NCBI GenBank assembly: GCA_903820745.1
Contig: CAIJIT010000089.1
Coordinates: 1 to 42,415 of the forward strand
Length of the DNA: 42,415 nt
DNA from: an uncultured Burkholderiales bacterium
Lineage (GTDB): Bacteria; Pseudomonadota; Gammaproteobacteria; Burkholderiales; Burkholderiaceae_C
Direction: 5' to 3'
Below are positions 16,384 to 23,730 of the stretch, one piece after another (the first letter of the stretch is position 1; the number at the start of each line of letters is the position of its first letter). The translations under genes and the position numbers were made by a program. A model generated the notes under the pieces. It was not told where the DNA came from. It was given only the letters and a program-made list of their open reading frames with translations, and searched no databases.

Positions 16384-17990
16384 GCAGCATTGCAGACCCG
16401 ATCAAGGAAGGCCTGGCACGCGGCTGGAAGGTACATGGCGGCGAACAAGGCCCGTTGCCGGCAACGCTCGATTGCGACGTGGTCATCATCGGCAGCGGTG
16501 CCGGCGCCGGCATCACCGCCGAGCTGCTGGCCAAGGCCGGGCTGAAGCTGGTGATCATCGAAGAAGGCCCGCTCAAATCGAGCAGCGACTTCCGCCAGCT
16601 CGAGGCCGAAGCCTATCCGACCCTTTATCAGGAAAGCGCCGGCCGCAAGACCGCCGACAAGGCGATCAACATCCTGCAAGGCCGCTGCGTCGGCGGCAGC
16701 ACCACCGTCAACTGGACCAGCAGCTTCCGCACGCCGGCGCCGACATTGGCCTTCTGGGGCGAGAAATTCGGCCTCGAGGATTTCAACCCGACGACGATGG
16801 CGCCCTGGTTCGAACAGGTCGAGCGGCGGCTTTCGGTCGGCGATTGGGCGACTGCACCGAACCCGAACAACGAAGCCCTGCGTCGCGGCGCCCTGAAGCT
16901 GGGCATCGAAGCTCCACTGATCCGTCGCAACGTCAAAGCCTGCTGGAACCTCGGCTCCTGCGGCATGGGCTGCCCGACCAATGCCAAGCAGTCGATGCTG
17001 GTGACGACGATCCCCGCCGCGCTCGACCAAGGTGCCACGCTGCTGGTGCAGACCCGCGCCGAACGCCTCGACATCCAGGGCGCTGAAGTCAAGGCCCTGT
17101 GGTGCCGGCCGGTCGGCATCGACGGTGGCGCCAACGGCCCCGAGCTGCGCATCACGGCCCGACATTTCGTCGTCGCCGGTGGCGCGATCAACTCCCCTGC
17201 GCTGCTGCTGCGTTCGGTCGCTCCCGATCCACATCAATTGCTCGGACGCCGCACCTTCTTGCACCCAACGCTGATTTCGTCGGCCATTTTTGACGATCGC
17301 ATCGAAGGCTGGAATGGCGCACCGCAGACTGTTTACTCGGACCATTTTCTGCACCAGGGCAAGATCGACGGGCCGCTCGGCTACAAGCTCGAATCGGCGC
17401 CATTGCACCCGGTGCTGATGGCCACCAGCTTGGTCGGGCATGGCGCCGGGATGGTCGAGATGCTCAAGCAATACCCTCATTCCCAGGCCTTGCTGGCCTT
17501 GATGCGCGACGGCTTCCACCCGCAGTCAATGGGCGGACAGGTCGGCCTGAACAGCGATGGCACGGCCGTTCTCGACTACCCGCTCAATGATGTGCTGTTC
17601 GACGGCGCGCGCCGCGCCATGTTGAGCATGGCCGAGTTGCAGTTCGCTGCCGGCGCCAGCAGCGTCATCCCGGTGCATGAGCTGGCGACGGCCTACAAGA
17701 GCTGGGCCGAAGCCAAGGCCGGCATCGAGGCCTTGCCGATGAAGCCTTATCTGACCCGCGTTGTCAGTGCCCATGTGATGGGCGGCTGCGGCATGGCGGC
17801 AGACGCCTCACGCGGCGTCGTGCGACCCGATGGCCAGCATTGGCAGCTCGGCAACCTGTCGGTCCACGATGGCTCGCTGTTTCCGACCAGCATCGGCGCC
17901 AACCCGCAGATCTCGGTCTATGGCTTGAGCAACCGGCTGGCGACCGGCCTGGCGCTGCGGCTGACTCGCAAGGCCGTGCAACTGGCATGA
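16380..17990 (+). CDS. GMC family oxidoreductase (FAD-dependent alcohol dehydrogenase)
   Basis: A 536-residue flavoprotein. The FAD site is VVIIGSGAGAGITAELLAKA near residue 35. GGSTTVNWTSSFRTP is the second GMC signature. A Cys-rich stretch, CWNLGSCGMGCPTNAKQS, occurs near residue 195, as in long-chain alcohol or cholesterol oxidase-like members. The catalytic His465 is in SAHVMGGCGMA and the paired Asn is in GANPQISVYGLSN. The open frame extends 12 codons upstream, but ATG 16380 overlaps the preceding stop by four bases and fits. It has no signal peptide, so if exported it would have to travel with the Tat-signal protein encoded just upstream. The substrate is unknown. Confidence 0.9.
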   Translation: MSSIADPIKEGLARGWKVHGGEQGPLPATLDCDVVIIGSGAGAGITAELLAKAGLKLVIIEEGPLKSSSDFRQLEAEAYPTLYQESAGRKTADKAINILQGRCVGGSTTVNWTSSFRTPAPTLAFWGEKFGLEDFNPTTMAPWFEQVERRLSVGDWATAPNPNNEALRRGALKLGIEAPLIRRNVKACWNLGSCGMGCPTNAKQSMLVTTIPAALDQGATLLVQTRAERLDIQGAEVKALWCRPVGIDGGANGPELRITARHFVVAGGAINSPALLLRSVAPDPHQLLGRRTFLHPTLISSAIFDDRIEGWNGAPQTVYSDHFLHQGKIDGPLGYKLESAPLHPVLMATSLVGHGAGMVEMLKQYPHSQALLALMRDGFHPQSMGGQVGLNSDGTAVLDYPLNDVLFDGARRAMLSMAELQFAAGASSVIPVHELATAYKSWAEAKAGIEALPMKPYLTRVVSAHVMGGCGMAADASRGVVRPDGQHWQLGNLSVHDGSLFPTSIGANPQISVYGLSNRLATGLALRLTRKAVQLA

Positions 17991-17997
17991 ACCGGGG

Positions 17998-18016
17998 GGC
18001 CGGGTACAGTCCGGCC
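17998..18016 (+). terminator. Hairpin after the GMC oxidoreductase gene
   Basis: GGCCGG-GTACAGT-CCGGCC forms a 6-bp all-GC stem with a 7-base loop eight bases after the GMC stop. There is no T-run, so it may only attenuate or stabilise the 3' end. Confidence 0.35.
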
Positions 18017-18098
18017 ATGGAAATTCCTGACCCGCTGCGCCCGAACATGAGCCTGCCTCATCACCGTTGCCTGACCAACGCCAACGGAGCATTGCCCC

Positions 18099-18647
18099 AT
18101 GCGTATCCTTGGCATTGATCCTGGTTTGCAGACAACTGGATTTGGCGTCATCGATGCGGATGGGCCGAGGCTGGGCTATGTGGCCAGCGGCACGATCAAG
18201 ACCAGCGCCGTGGCGACCGGCGATCTGCCGGCGCGACTGAAGATCATCTTCGACGGCGTGCGCGAGGTCATGTCGCGCTATGCCCCACATTGCGCTGCGG
18301 TCGAAATCGTCTTTGTCAACGTCAACCCGCAGTCGACCTTGCTGCTCGGGCAGGCGCGGGGGGCCGCGATCACCGCGCTGGTGTCGGCCGATCTGCCGGT
18401 GGCCGAATACACCGCCCTGCAGATGAAAAAAGGCGTGGTCGGCCATGGCCATGCGACCAAGGAACAAGTGCAGTTGATGGTCCAGCGACTGTTGAACCTG
18501 CCCGGTTTGCCTGGCAAGGACGCCGCCGATGCGCTGGGGCTGGCCGTCATGCATGCCCATGCCAGCGTGTCTTTCGAAGCGATGGGGCGCAGCACCACCT
18601 TGCAGCGGCGCCAGCATGCGCAGTTCAAGGGCGGGCGGACTTACTGA
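18099..18647 (+). CDS. ruvC: Holliday junction resolvase RuvC
   Basis: A 182-residue RNase H-fold endonuclease that cuts Holliday junctions. It begins [19 protein letters not shown] with catalytic Asp7. [20 protein letters not shown] carries the second acidic residue, and [16 protein letters not shown] carries the last acidic cluster. Two aspects of the setting are odd: purH is separated from it by the oxidoreductase cassette, and neither ruvA nor ruvB follows; a sodium symporter does. Confidence 0.96.
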   Translation: MRILGIDPGLQTTGFGVIDADGPRLGYVASGTIKTSAVATGDLPARLKIIFDGVREVMSRYAPHCAAVEIVFVNVNPQSTLLLGQARGAAITALVSADLPVAEYTALQMKKGVVGHGHATKEQVQLMVQRLLNLPGLPGKDAADALGLAVMHAHASVSFEAMGRSTTLQRRQHAQFKGGRTY

Positions 18648-18675
18648 GCCGGCTCGCCGCATCCAATCGCCGCCC

Positions 18676-20136
18676 ATGAATCCTGCCCTGCTGCTGTTTT
18701 TCGTCCTCGGCTATTTCGGCCTGCTGCTCGGCGTGGCCTGGCTGAGCTCGCGCGGCGCCGACAACGACAGCTTCTTCATCGGCAACAAGAACAGCCATTG
18801 GATGCTGGTCGCTTTCGGCATGATCGGCACCTCGCTCTCAGGTGTGACCTTTATCAGCGTTCCCGGCGCAGTCGGCACCACCGCATTTGGCTACCTGCAG
18901 ATCGCGCTGGGCCAGTTCATCGGCTACTTCGTCATCGCCTATCTGCTGCTGCCGCTTTACTACCGGCTCAATCTGAGCTCGATCTACCGCTATCTGGGTG
19001 AGCGCCTGGGCGCCAGATCGCACCAGACCGGCGCGATCTTCTTCATGCTCTCGCGCACGCTGGGCGCCACCGCCAGGCTTTATCTGGTCGTGCGTATCCT
19101 GCAGGACCTGGTGCTCGAGCGCCTCGGCATGCCGTTCTGGCTCACCGCCCTAGCGATCCTGGCGCTGATCGTGCTCTACACGTTCGAAGGCGGCGTCAAG
19201 ACCATCGTCTGGACCGACACCTTGCAGACCAGCGGCATGCTGCTCGGTTTGCTGGTCTGCATCGGGTTCCTGCTGCGCGGCCTCGACTTGAGCTTCACGC
19301 AAAGCCTGCAGCAACTCGACGCCGCCGGCCTGTCGACGGTTTTCAATCCCGACCCGATGAGCCGGTATTTCTTCGCCAAGCAGATCCTGGCCGGCATGTT
19401 CATCAGCATCGCGATGACCGGCATGGACCAGGAAATGATGCAGAAAAACATCTCGGTCAAGCGCCTGGAAGACTCGCAGAAAAACATGCTGACTCTGAGC
19501 CTGATCATGCTGGTCGTGGTGCTGATGTTCCTGTTTCTCGGCGGCCTGCTGCATCTTTTTGCCCAGGCCCATGGCATGAGCGAGCGCGGCGACAAATTGT
19601 TCGGCGCGGTCGTGCTCGGCCATCTGCCGGCCTGGGTGCAACTGGTCTTTGTCATCGCCTTGATCTCGGCGCTATTCCCCAGCGCCGATGGTGCGATCAC
19701 CGCGCTGGCCTCGAGCTTTTGCATCGACCTGCTCGGCATGCAAGTGCGCCAGGACTGGAGCGAGGCCAAGAAAACCCGCTTGCGCAAAACCATCCATCTG
19801 GTTTTTGCAGCGGTCTTTCTGGCGCTGGTGCTGGGTTTCAGATGGGTCGACAACCCCAGCATGATCGGCCTGATCCTGAAGCTCGCCGGCTATACCTACG
19901 GGCCGCTGCTGGGGCTCTTCGCCTTCGGCCTGTTCACCCGCTTGCAGCCCCGCGATGGCTGGGTGCCGGCGGTTGCGCTGACCGCGCCGCTGCTTTGCTG
20001 GCTGCTTGACAGCCAGCAGCGCCGCCTGTTCGGCAGCTACGAGATCGGCCTGGAGTTGCTGCTGCTGAACGGCCTGCTGACCTTTGCCGGGCTCTGGCTG
20101 ATCTCGCCGCGCCGGGCTGCAGGGGTACAGGGCTGA
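18676..20136 (+). CDS. Sodium:solute symporter family transporter
   Basis: A 486-residue polytopic membrane protein of the SSS family (LeuT fold, about 13 helices). The frame is open upstream within ruvC, but ATG 18676 gives the expected short periplasmic N-terminus before the first helix. Family features are ADNDSFFIGNKNSHW, GMIGTSLSGVTFISVPGAVG, YYRLNLSSIYRYLGERLG and the sodium-site region LISALFPSADGAITALAS. The substrate cannot be read from sequence. It may be co-transcribed with ruvC, 28 bp upstream. The 482 bp after it hold a tandem repeat. Confidence 0.9.
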   Translation: MNPALLLFFVLGYFGLLLGVAWLSSRGADNDSFFIGNKNSHWMLVAFGMIGTSLSGVTFISVPGAVGTTAFGYLQIALGQFIGYFVIAYLLLPLYYRLNLSSIYRYLGERLGARSHQTGAIFFMLSRTLGATARLYLVVRILQDLVLERLGMPFWLTALAILALIVLYTFEGGVKTIVWTDTLQTSGMLLGLLVCIGFLLRGLDLSFTQSLQQLDAAGLSTVFNPDPMSRYFFAKQILAGMFISIAMTGMDQEMMQKNISVKRLEDSQKNMLTLSLIMLVVVLMFLFLGGLLHLFAQAHGMSERGDKLFGAVVLGHLPAWVQLVFVIALISALFPSADGAITALASSFCIDLLGMQVRQDWSEAKKTRLRKTIHLVFAAVFLALVLGFRWVDNPSMIGLILKLAGYTYGPLLGLFAFGLFTRLQPRDGWVPAVALTAPLLCWLLDSQQRRLFGSYEIGLELLLLNGLLTFAGLWLISPRRAAGVQG

Positions 20137-20618
20137 TCAGGTTTGGGTCGTTGGTCGGTCGGCGGCGAACGGTAAGGGCAAGAAGCCTGAAGCGAGACCG
20201 ATCGGCTGGGCGTTCTGCTGCGCTCATGCTCGAGCCAGAGGCCCGGGATTCGGCAAAGTCATTCGCTTGTGGCTCCAACCGACGACCGATCGGCTGGGCG
20301 CTCCGCTGCGCTCATGCTCGGGCCAGAGGCCCGGGATTCGGCAAAGTCACTCGCTTGTGGCTCCAACCGACGACCGATCGGCTGGGCGTTCTGCTGCGCT
20401 CATGCTCGGGCCAGAGGCCCGGGATTCGGCAAAGTCATTCGCTTGCGGCTCCAACCGACGACCGATCGGCTGGGCGCTCCGCTGCGCTCATGTCCTCCGG
20501 CGTCGGCCCGTGGCCGCCACCTCCCCCTTTACTTCGCTCCGCAGAACACCCAGCCGAACAGCCGCTGCGAATGGCACGCCGAAGTCACAGGGGATTGCGG
20601 GCAGCGCCTCGGAATAAT
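20137..20618. other. Non-coding gap dominated by a tandem repeat
   Basis: This 482-bp stretch between the symporter and TumA-like genes has no gene I can support. Positions 20196-20492 are an 88-bp tandem array. The remaining 20493-20618 is GC-rich, then becomes less GC-rich near the toxin-antitoxin module, and shows no recognisable domain in any frame. The reading frames that cross it are repeat-derived. Confidence 0.7.
20196..20492. repeat. 88-bp tandem repeat, about 3.4 copies
   Basis: GACCGATCGGCTGGGCG begins at 20196, 20284, 20372 and 20460, exactly 88 bases apart. The fourth copy breaks off after 33 bases. Units 1 and 3 read GTTCTGCTG where units 2 and 4 read GCTCCGCTG, suggesting a dimer was duplicated. 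Units 2 and 3 each contain a perfect hairpin, CGGGCC-AGA-GGCCCG (for example 20319-20333); unit 1 has one mismatch in it. Because 88 is not a multiple of three, the array is open in successive frames without coding for anything. Confidence 0.95.
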
Positions 20619-20981
20619 TCAGGGCTGAAGCAATGAAACATTCGCCTGCAATTCATCCCAGGGTGCTGACAACTTTCGACCGTCCCGGATCAGCAATCCC
20701 GTTGTCTCCAAGACCGCAACGTCCTGATGCACATTTTTGTAATCACGCGCCAGTGACTGCGCCAACAATCTGACATTGTTGGCCCCATGCTGCCGAACAT
20801 GACGCAGCAATTCAAGACGTCGGGGCGAGAGCGTGTCCAACATGGTTTGCAGGTTGAGAAACGTCACATGGGTTTCATCGACTTGCTCACCCGCAGCAGC
20901 CCGATTCCATGCGCCCGCAAACCGTTTTCCCATCTCGGTCAGGCTTCCTACATTGACCTGAACTTTATGCGTCTTGCTCAT
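20619..20981 (-). CDS. TumA-like antitoxin / HVO_A0114 family DNA-binding protein
   Basis: A 120-residue protein with a winged-helix region. LSPRRLELLRHVRQHG, LAQSLARDYKNVHQDVAVLE and TTGLLIRDGRKLSAPWDEL match the HVO_A0114-type DNA-binding family, which is paired with TumE toxins. It overlaps the toxin gene by 17 bases and is downstream of it, the reversed toxin-first order usual for this pair. It should neutralise the toxin and repress the promoter at 21265-21293. I recognise the family, not an experimentally studied homologue. Confidence 0.82.
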   Translation of the reverse strand: MSKTHKVQVNVGSLTEMGKRFAGAWNRAAAGEQVDETHVTFLNLQTMLDTLSPRRLELLRHVRQHGANNVRLLAQSLARDYKNVHQDVAVLETTGLLIRDGRKLSAPWDELQANVSLLQP

Positions 20982-21258
20982 TGATCGTCCTTTCTACATC
21001 GGCCAGAAAATCCGCCACCAGTTTCTCGACATTCACAAATTTGTAAGGGGCTTCAATCGCACCCAGGTGCTTGTGATCGCCTTTGCCGCGCTCGTTGTCA
21101 TAGCCCACGATGCGCGTTCCGTCGCGGCCATAAAACAGGCTGTATTTCAGCCGATGCGGTCTTTCAAGTGACGATTCCGGAAGCTGCCAGATCGTCATTT
21201 CAACGATGCTGCCATCAGGCAAAACCGCCTTGTCATGGAAGATCTGCGCCGCTTTCAT
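20965..21258 (-). CDS. TumE family toxin (DUF6516)
   Basis: A 97-residue protein. The segments VLPDGSIVEMTIWQLPE, RIVGYDNERGKGDHKHLG and LVADFLADVERTI are the core of the DUF6516/TumE toxin family. The GYDNERGKGDHKH stretch is the most conserved and probably catalytic. Members are toxins of type II modules; the target is not settled to my knowledge. The ATG lies just six bases from the end of a well-formed promoter, so the transcript may be leaderless or nearly so. Confidence 0.83.
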   Translation of the reverse strand: MKAAQIFHDKAVLPDGSIVEMTIWQLPESSLERPHRLKYSLFYGRDGTRIVGYDNERGKGDHKHLGAIEAPYKFVNVEKLVADFLADVERTINEQDA

Positions 21259-21264
21259 AGGGTC

Positions 21265-21305
21265 ACTCTAACCATAAATAATTGTGGCGTCAATGACCAT
21301 AAATA
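21265..21305 (-). promoter_or_regulatory. tumE promoter with direct-repeat operator
   Basis: On the minus strand, TTGACG (21288-21293) and TAGAGT (21265-21270) are separated by 17 bases, a good sigma-70 promoter. The direct repeat ACCATAAATA (plus-strand reading) occurs at 21271-21280, inside the spacer, and at 21296-21305, just upstream of the -35; the offset is 25 bp. That layout fits repression by the module's own DNA-binding antitoxin. Confidence 0.6.
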
Positions 21306-21380
21306 GGGTCTGGAGTGCATTGCGTCGCGAAGGTTCCTGGCGAGCCGGCCGTCCAGTCTCGCGCCACCCATCCACCCAAC

Positions 21381-21398
21381 AACACATAATCATGTGTT
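21381..21398. promoter_or_regulatory. Inverted repeat upstream of the RHH/PIN pair
   Basis: AACACAT-AATC-ATGTGTT is a perfect 7-bp inverted repeat with a 4-bp centre. It overlaps a CATAAT hexamer (21385-21390) that could be a -10 element, 29 bp before the antitoxin ATG. A ribbon-helix-helix dimer binding here would block its own promoter. Confidence 0.5.
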
Positions 21399-21427
21399 AA
21401 TCTTCCCGGCATCGACAAGGAGCGTCC

Positions 21428-21775
21428 ATGGCCAAGACCGTCAATTTCACCGGCGCGGTAGACCCCGTGCTGCTGCAGCGTGCCAAGGTGGTGGCGGCCA
21501 AGGCGCAGACCTCGATCAACGCCTTGTTCAACGCCGAGTTGCGCTATCTGGTGGAAACCTTCGAGGCCGGCGAGGCCAGCGGCAACCAGAACTTCCGCGC
21601 CTTGCTCGATTTCTCGCTCGGCCGCACCGACGAGGCCAGCACGCTGCAAGCCCTGGGCACAGACAGCGCCGAGGACCTGTTCCTGTTGATGGCCCAGTCG
21701 CATCTGCCCATGCCGCGGCTGCCCGACGCCACCACCCGGTCCATGGTCGACAGCCTGCACGCGCTGGTCAGCTGA
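21428..21775 (+). CDS. Putative antitoxin, ribbon-helix-helix-like, partner of PIN protein
   Basis: A 115-residue protein whose first 45 residues (KTVNFTGAVDPVLLQRAKVV onward) have the strand-helix-helix pattern of ribbon-helix-helix DNA-binding antitoxins. The rest is a less conserved, partly acidic region that could bind the toxin. It follows an AAGGAG ribosome-binding site, with an inverted repeat upstream, and is nine bases from the PIN-domain gene. I do not recognise it as a named family, so the antitoxin role is inferred from fold pattern and context. Confidence 0.62.
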   Translation: MAKTVNFTGAVDPVLLQRAKVVAAKAQTSINALFNAELRYLVETFEAGEASGNQNFRALLDFSLGRTDEASTLQALGTDSAEDLFLLMAQSHLPMPRLPDATTRSMVDSLHALVS

Positions 21776-21784
21776 TCGGCCACC

Positions 21785-22297
21785 ATGCCGCGCGATGACC
21801 CGGTCTTGCTGCTCGACGCCGGGCCGCTGATCACGCTGGCTTACGCCGACGCGCTCGACCTGTTGCTCAAGCCCGGCTGGCCTGTGGCGATCGTCGACAT
21901 GGTGTTTCATGAGCTGACCCGCCAACCCAGCCCGACGAGCCAGAAGCTGCGCGACTGGGTGCAGCGCCAGGCCATCACCTTGTTGCCGACCCAGGTCTTC
22001 GCCCAGCATCCGCCGCCGGGCGCGCCGCGGCGCAAGGCCAATCTGGGCGAATTCGCGATCCAGGAAACGATGAACCAGATGGCGCTGGCCCAGCCCGCCC
22101 AGACCGGTGTGTTCCTGTTCGAGGACCACCGCATCGCCCGCGCCAGCTTCCTGCTGCCGCCGCAAAGCCGCAAGGTCAGCACCCGCGCCTTCCTGATCTT
22201 TCTGGAAGAGCGTGGCTGGATCGCCTCAGCCGCGGCCATAGAACGGCAAGCGGTGCTGGCGGGGCGGGCGTTTTCGGCAATGCGCTTTCCGCAGTAG
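21785..22297 (+). CDS. PIN-domain-like protein, putative toxin
   Basis: A 170-residue protein with the PIN nuclease pattern. LLLDAGPLITLAYADAL carries the first Asp, VDMVFHELTRQ carries Glu, NLGEFAIQETMNQ carries a third acidic residue and VFLFEDHRIARA carries the last Asp. It is longer than the usual VapC of about 130 residues, with a basic linker rich in Pro and Arg (around residues 75-85) and a C-terminal helix. Paired with the upstream RHH-like gene, it is probably the toxin of a VapBC-like module; RNA cleavage is inferred. It could belong to a less-studied PIN family. Confidence 0.68.
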   Translation: MPRDDPVLLLDAGPLITLAYADALDLLLKPGWPVAIVDMVFHELTRQPSPTSQKLRDWVQRQAITLLPTQVFAQHPPPGAPRRKANLGEFAIQETMNQMALAQPAQTGVFLFEDHRIARASFLLPPQSRKVSTRAFLIFLEERGWIASAAAIERQAVLAGRAFSAMRFPQ

Positions 22298-22476
22298 CGG
22301 CGCACAAGTCCTGCCGATCACCGGCGCCACAAGCAGGTCAGCGCCCCAGCGTGGCCCGGTGATCTCGCGCAGCCGCACCAGGCACGGCGCACTCAGCCAG
22401 TCGCTGCGCTGCGCGCCAGCTTGCATTCGACCAGAAGGGATGATGTAATAACAAAGTATTAACTTCGAAGACTGCG
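22298..22476. other. Gap between the PIN toxin and mazE
   Basis: No gene is supported. On the minus strand there is a short coding-like stretch around 22350-22430 with a VECK motif, possibly a gene remnant. Just before mazE, the AT-rich GTAATAACAAAGTATTAAC (22445-22463) contains TAATA and TATTA arms six bases apart and may hold the mazEF promoter and operator. Confidence 0.4.
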
Positions 22477-22713
22477 ATGCGAACCACAGTGCGAAAAATC
22501 GGCAACTCGCGCGGCATCCTGATCCCGGCCGCCCTGCTGGCGGAATGTGGCGTGGTCGACGAGATCGACATGCGCCTGGAAGGCAAGACGATCGTCATCG
22601 CGGCCGTACGGCCTGCGCGTGAAGCTTGGTACGAAGGCTTCAGCGCCGAGAATGACGACGACGCCTGGGAGGCATCGGCCCAGGACCTGGATAGCACCGA
22701 CTGGGTCTGGTGA
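22477..22713 (+). CDS. mazE: MazE-like antitoxin (AbrB/SpoVT swapped-hairpin domain)
   Basis: A 78-residue protein. The first half is an AbrB-type DNA-binding domain: VRKIGNSRGILIPAALLAE, then EIDMRLEGKTIVIAAVRPAR. The acidic tail (SAENDDDAWEASAQDLDSTD) is typical of MazE regions that wrap the toxin. Its stop shares one base with the mazF ATG (TGATG), so the pair is translationally coupled. It should autorepress through the AT-rich inverted repeat upstream. Confidence 0.9.
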   Translation: MRTTVRKIGNSRGILIPAALLAECGVVDEIDMRLEGKTIVIAAVRPAREAWYEGFSAENDDDAWEASAQDLDSTDWVW

Positions 22714-23033
22714 TGGCAGCGCAGCGCTTTCGACGCGGATCGGTCTGGTGGGTCAATCTCGATCCGACGGTGGGCACCGAGATCAAAAAAAACCGCCCCG
22801 GGCTGGTGATTTCGCCGGACGACCTGAACGCCGCCTTGCCACGGCTGATCGTGGCGCCCTTGACCAGCAAGGGCCAGCCGCTGGGTTGCAGGCCTCAAGT
22901 TATCTTCGACGGCCGACCCGCACGCATCCTGCTCGACCAACTGCGCTGCGTCGACAAGTCGCGCCTGGTCAGCCCATTGGGCGAGATCGACATCGCGCTG
23001 TGGCATCCGGTCTTGCTGCAAATGCTGGCCTGA
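22713..23033 (+). CDS. mazF: MazF-like endoribonuclease toxin
   Basis: A 106-residue PemK/MazF-family mRNA interferase. FRRGSVWWVNLDPTVGTEI is the N-terminal signature. KKNRPGLVIS carries the catalytic arginine and IVAPLTSKGQ the catalytic threonine region. DQLRCVDKSRL and GEIDIALW are the usual C-terminal motifs. ATG 22713 is preferred, though the GTG one codon upstream is also possible. Both catalytic regions are intact, so it should be active. The remnant of a TIGR03032-like gene follows on the other strand. Confidence 0.9.
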   Translation: MAAQRFRRGSVWWVNLDPTVGTEIKKNRPGLVISPDDLNAALPRLIVAPLTSKGQPLGCRPQVIFDGRPARILLDQLRCVDKSRLVSPLGEIDIALWHPVLLQMLA

Positions 23034-23097
23034 CCTGCCTGAACTCGCCAAGCCAGCTTGATTGGGGCATCAATGCCCGTCAATCAGCCTGGAACGC

Positions 23098-23400
23098 TCA
23101 CTCCTCGATGCTGATGACGCGCCGGATCTCGTCGGTCTTGAAGCCCAGCGCCATCGGCCGGCGAACGCCGGGCAGCGTAATCACGTCGTAGAGCTCGTCG
23201 ACCATGCCCTCGAAGCGCAGCCAGTGCACCGCGTCGCCGGTGCGCAGGTCGATCACCTGCACGCCGCAGCGCGCCTCGGCCTGGCGCGACTTCAGCGCTT
23301 CGTCCAGCGGCAGGCCCGAGAAGGTCTTGTTATGGCGCGGCTTGGACGTGCCGACCAGCGCAAAGTCACCATGATTGGCGTACCTTGGCCGCAGATTCAG
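23098..23400 (-). pseudogene. C-terminal remnant of a TIGR03032 (DUF4915)-like gene
   Basis: On the minus strand about 100 codons are open up to a TGA at 23098-23100. They read as the end of a TIGR03032-like protein: HGDFALVGTSKPR, TFSGLPLDEAL, CGVQVIDLRTGDAVHWLRFEG, then DELYDVITLPGVRRPMALGF. No start codon fits and an in-frame stop lies just upstream near 23412, so this is the 3' third of a gene whose front is lost. Both sides are flanked by toxin-antitoxin genes. Family recall is from memory of its C-terminal motifs. Confidence 0.72.
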
Positions 23401-23418
23401 AGGTTTTTGAAATAGTCT

Positions 23419-23730
23419 TCAGGAATTGTGGCTTTTGACCCATTCGCGCATGGCCTCGTTGACGCGGGTCTGCCAGCCCGGGCCGGTCGCACGCAGCGCG
23501 GCCAGCACATCGCGGTCAAACCGGATTGCCACCTGCTGCTTGGTGCCAGACCCTGCCGGGCGGCCGCGCTTGGCCCCGGCCTTGGCCACGCCCGCCTGCA
23601 TCTCCAGCCGCCCTAGCGGTCGCTCGTCTTCATCCTGGCCGTCCCAGACGAAGTTCTCGTCGGGCGGCACGGCACGCAGTGCCGCCAGCACCTCATCACG
23701 CTTCATTGCATTCGTTTTCGAGCCAGGCAT
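23419..23730 (-). CDS. brnA: BrnA-like antitoxin
   Basis: A 103-residue protein. GAKRGRPAGSGTKQQVAIRF followed by DRDVLAALRATGPGWQTRVNEAMREWV is the ribbon-helix-helix C-terminal domain of BrnA antitoxins, which is where BrnA differs from most antitoxins. The acidic N-terminal half should bind BrnT. ATG 23730 is chosen because GAGG lies six bases upstream; the next ATG (23706) lacks such a site. It overlaps brnT by 35 bases. Confidence 0.86.
   Translation of the reverse strand: MPGSKTNAMKRDEVLAALRAVPPDENFVWDGQDEDERPLGRLEMQAGVAKAGAKRGRPAGSGTKQQVAIRFDRDVLAALRATGPGWQTRVNEAMREWVKSHNS

Noticed and set aside
18648-20136. ruvA and ruvB after ruvC
   Set aside because: Only a sodium:solute symporter is encoded there; ruvAB must be elsewhere.
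20196-20492. Evenly spaced repeats that could be a CRISPR array
   Set aside because: The whole 88-bp unit repeats with almost no variation; there are no unique spacers and no cas genes in the window.
20151-20636. Overlapping plus-strand open frames of 116-161 codons in the symporter-TumA gap
   Set aside because: They read the same 88-bp repeat in rotating frames; no ribosome-binding site, domain or conserved start supports them.
22300-22430. Minus-strand VECK-containing stretch that might be the end of a nuclease-fold or ATPase gene
   Set aside because: Only a few residues look meaningful and frames shift at once; too little to call a pseudogene.
23062-23415. Plus-strand open frame of 117 codons
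   Set aside because: It mirrors the minus-strand TIGR03032-like remnant, whose translation makes clear sense; the plus-strand product does not.
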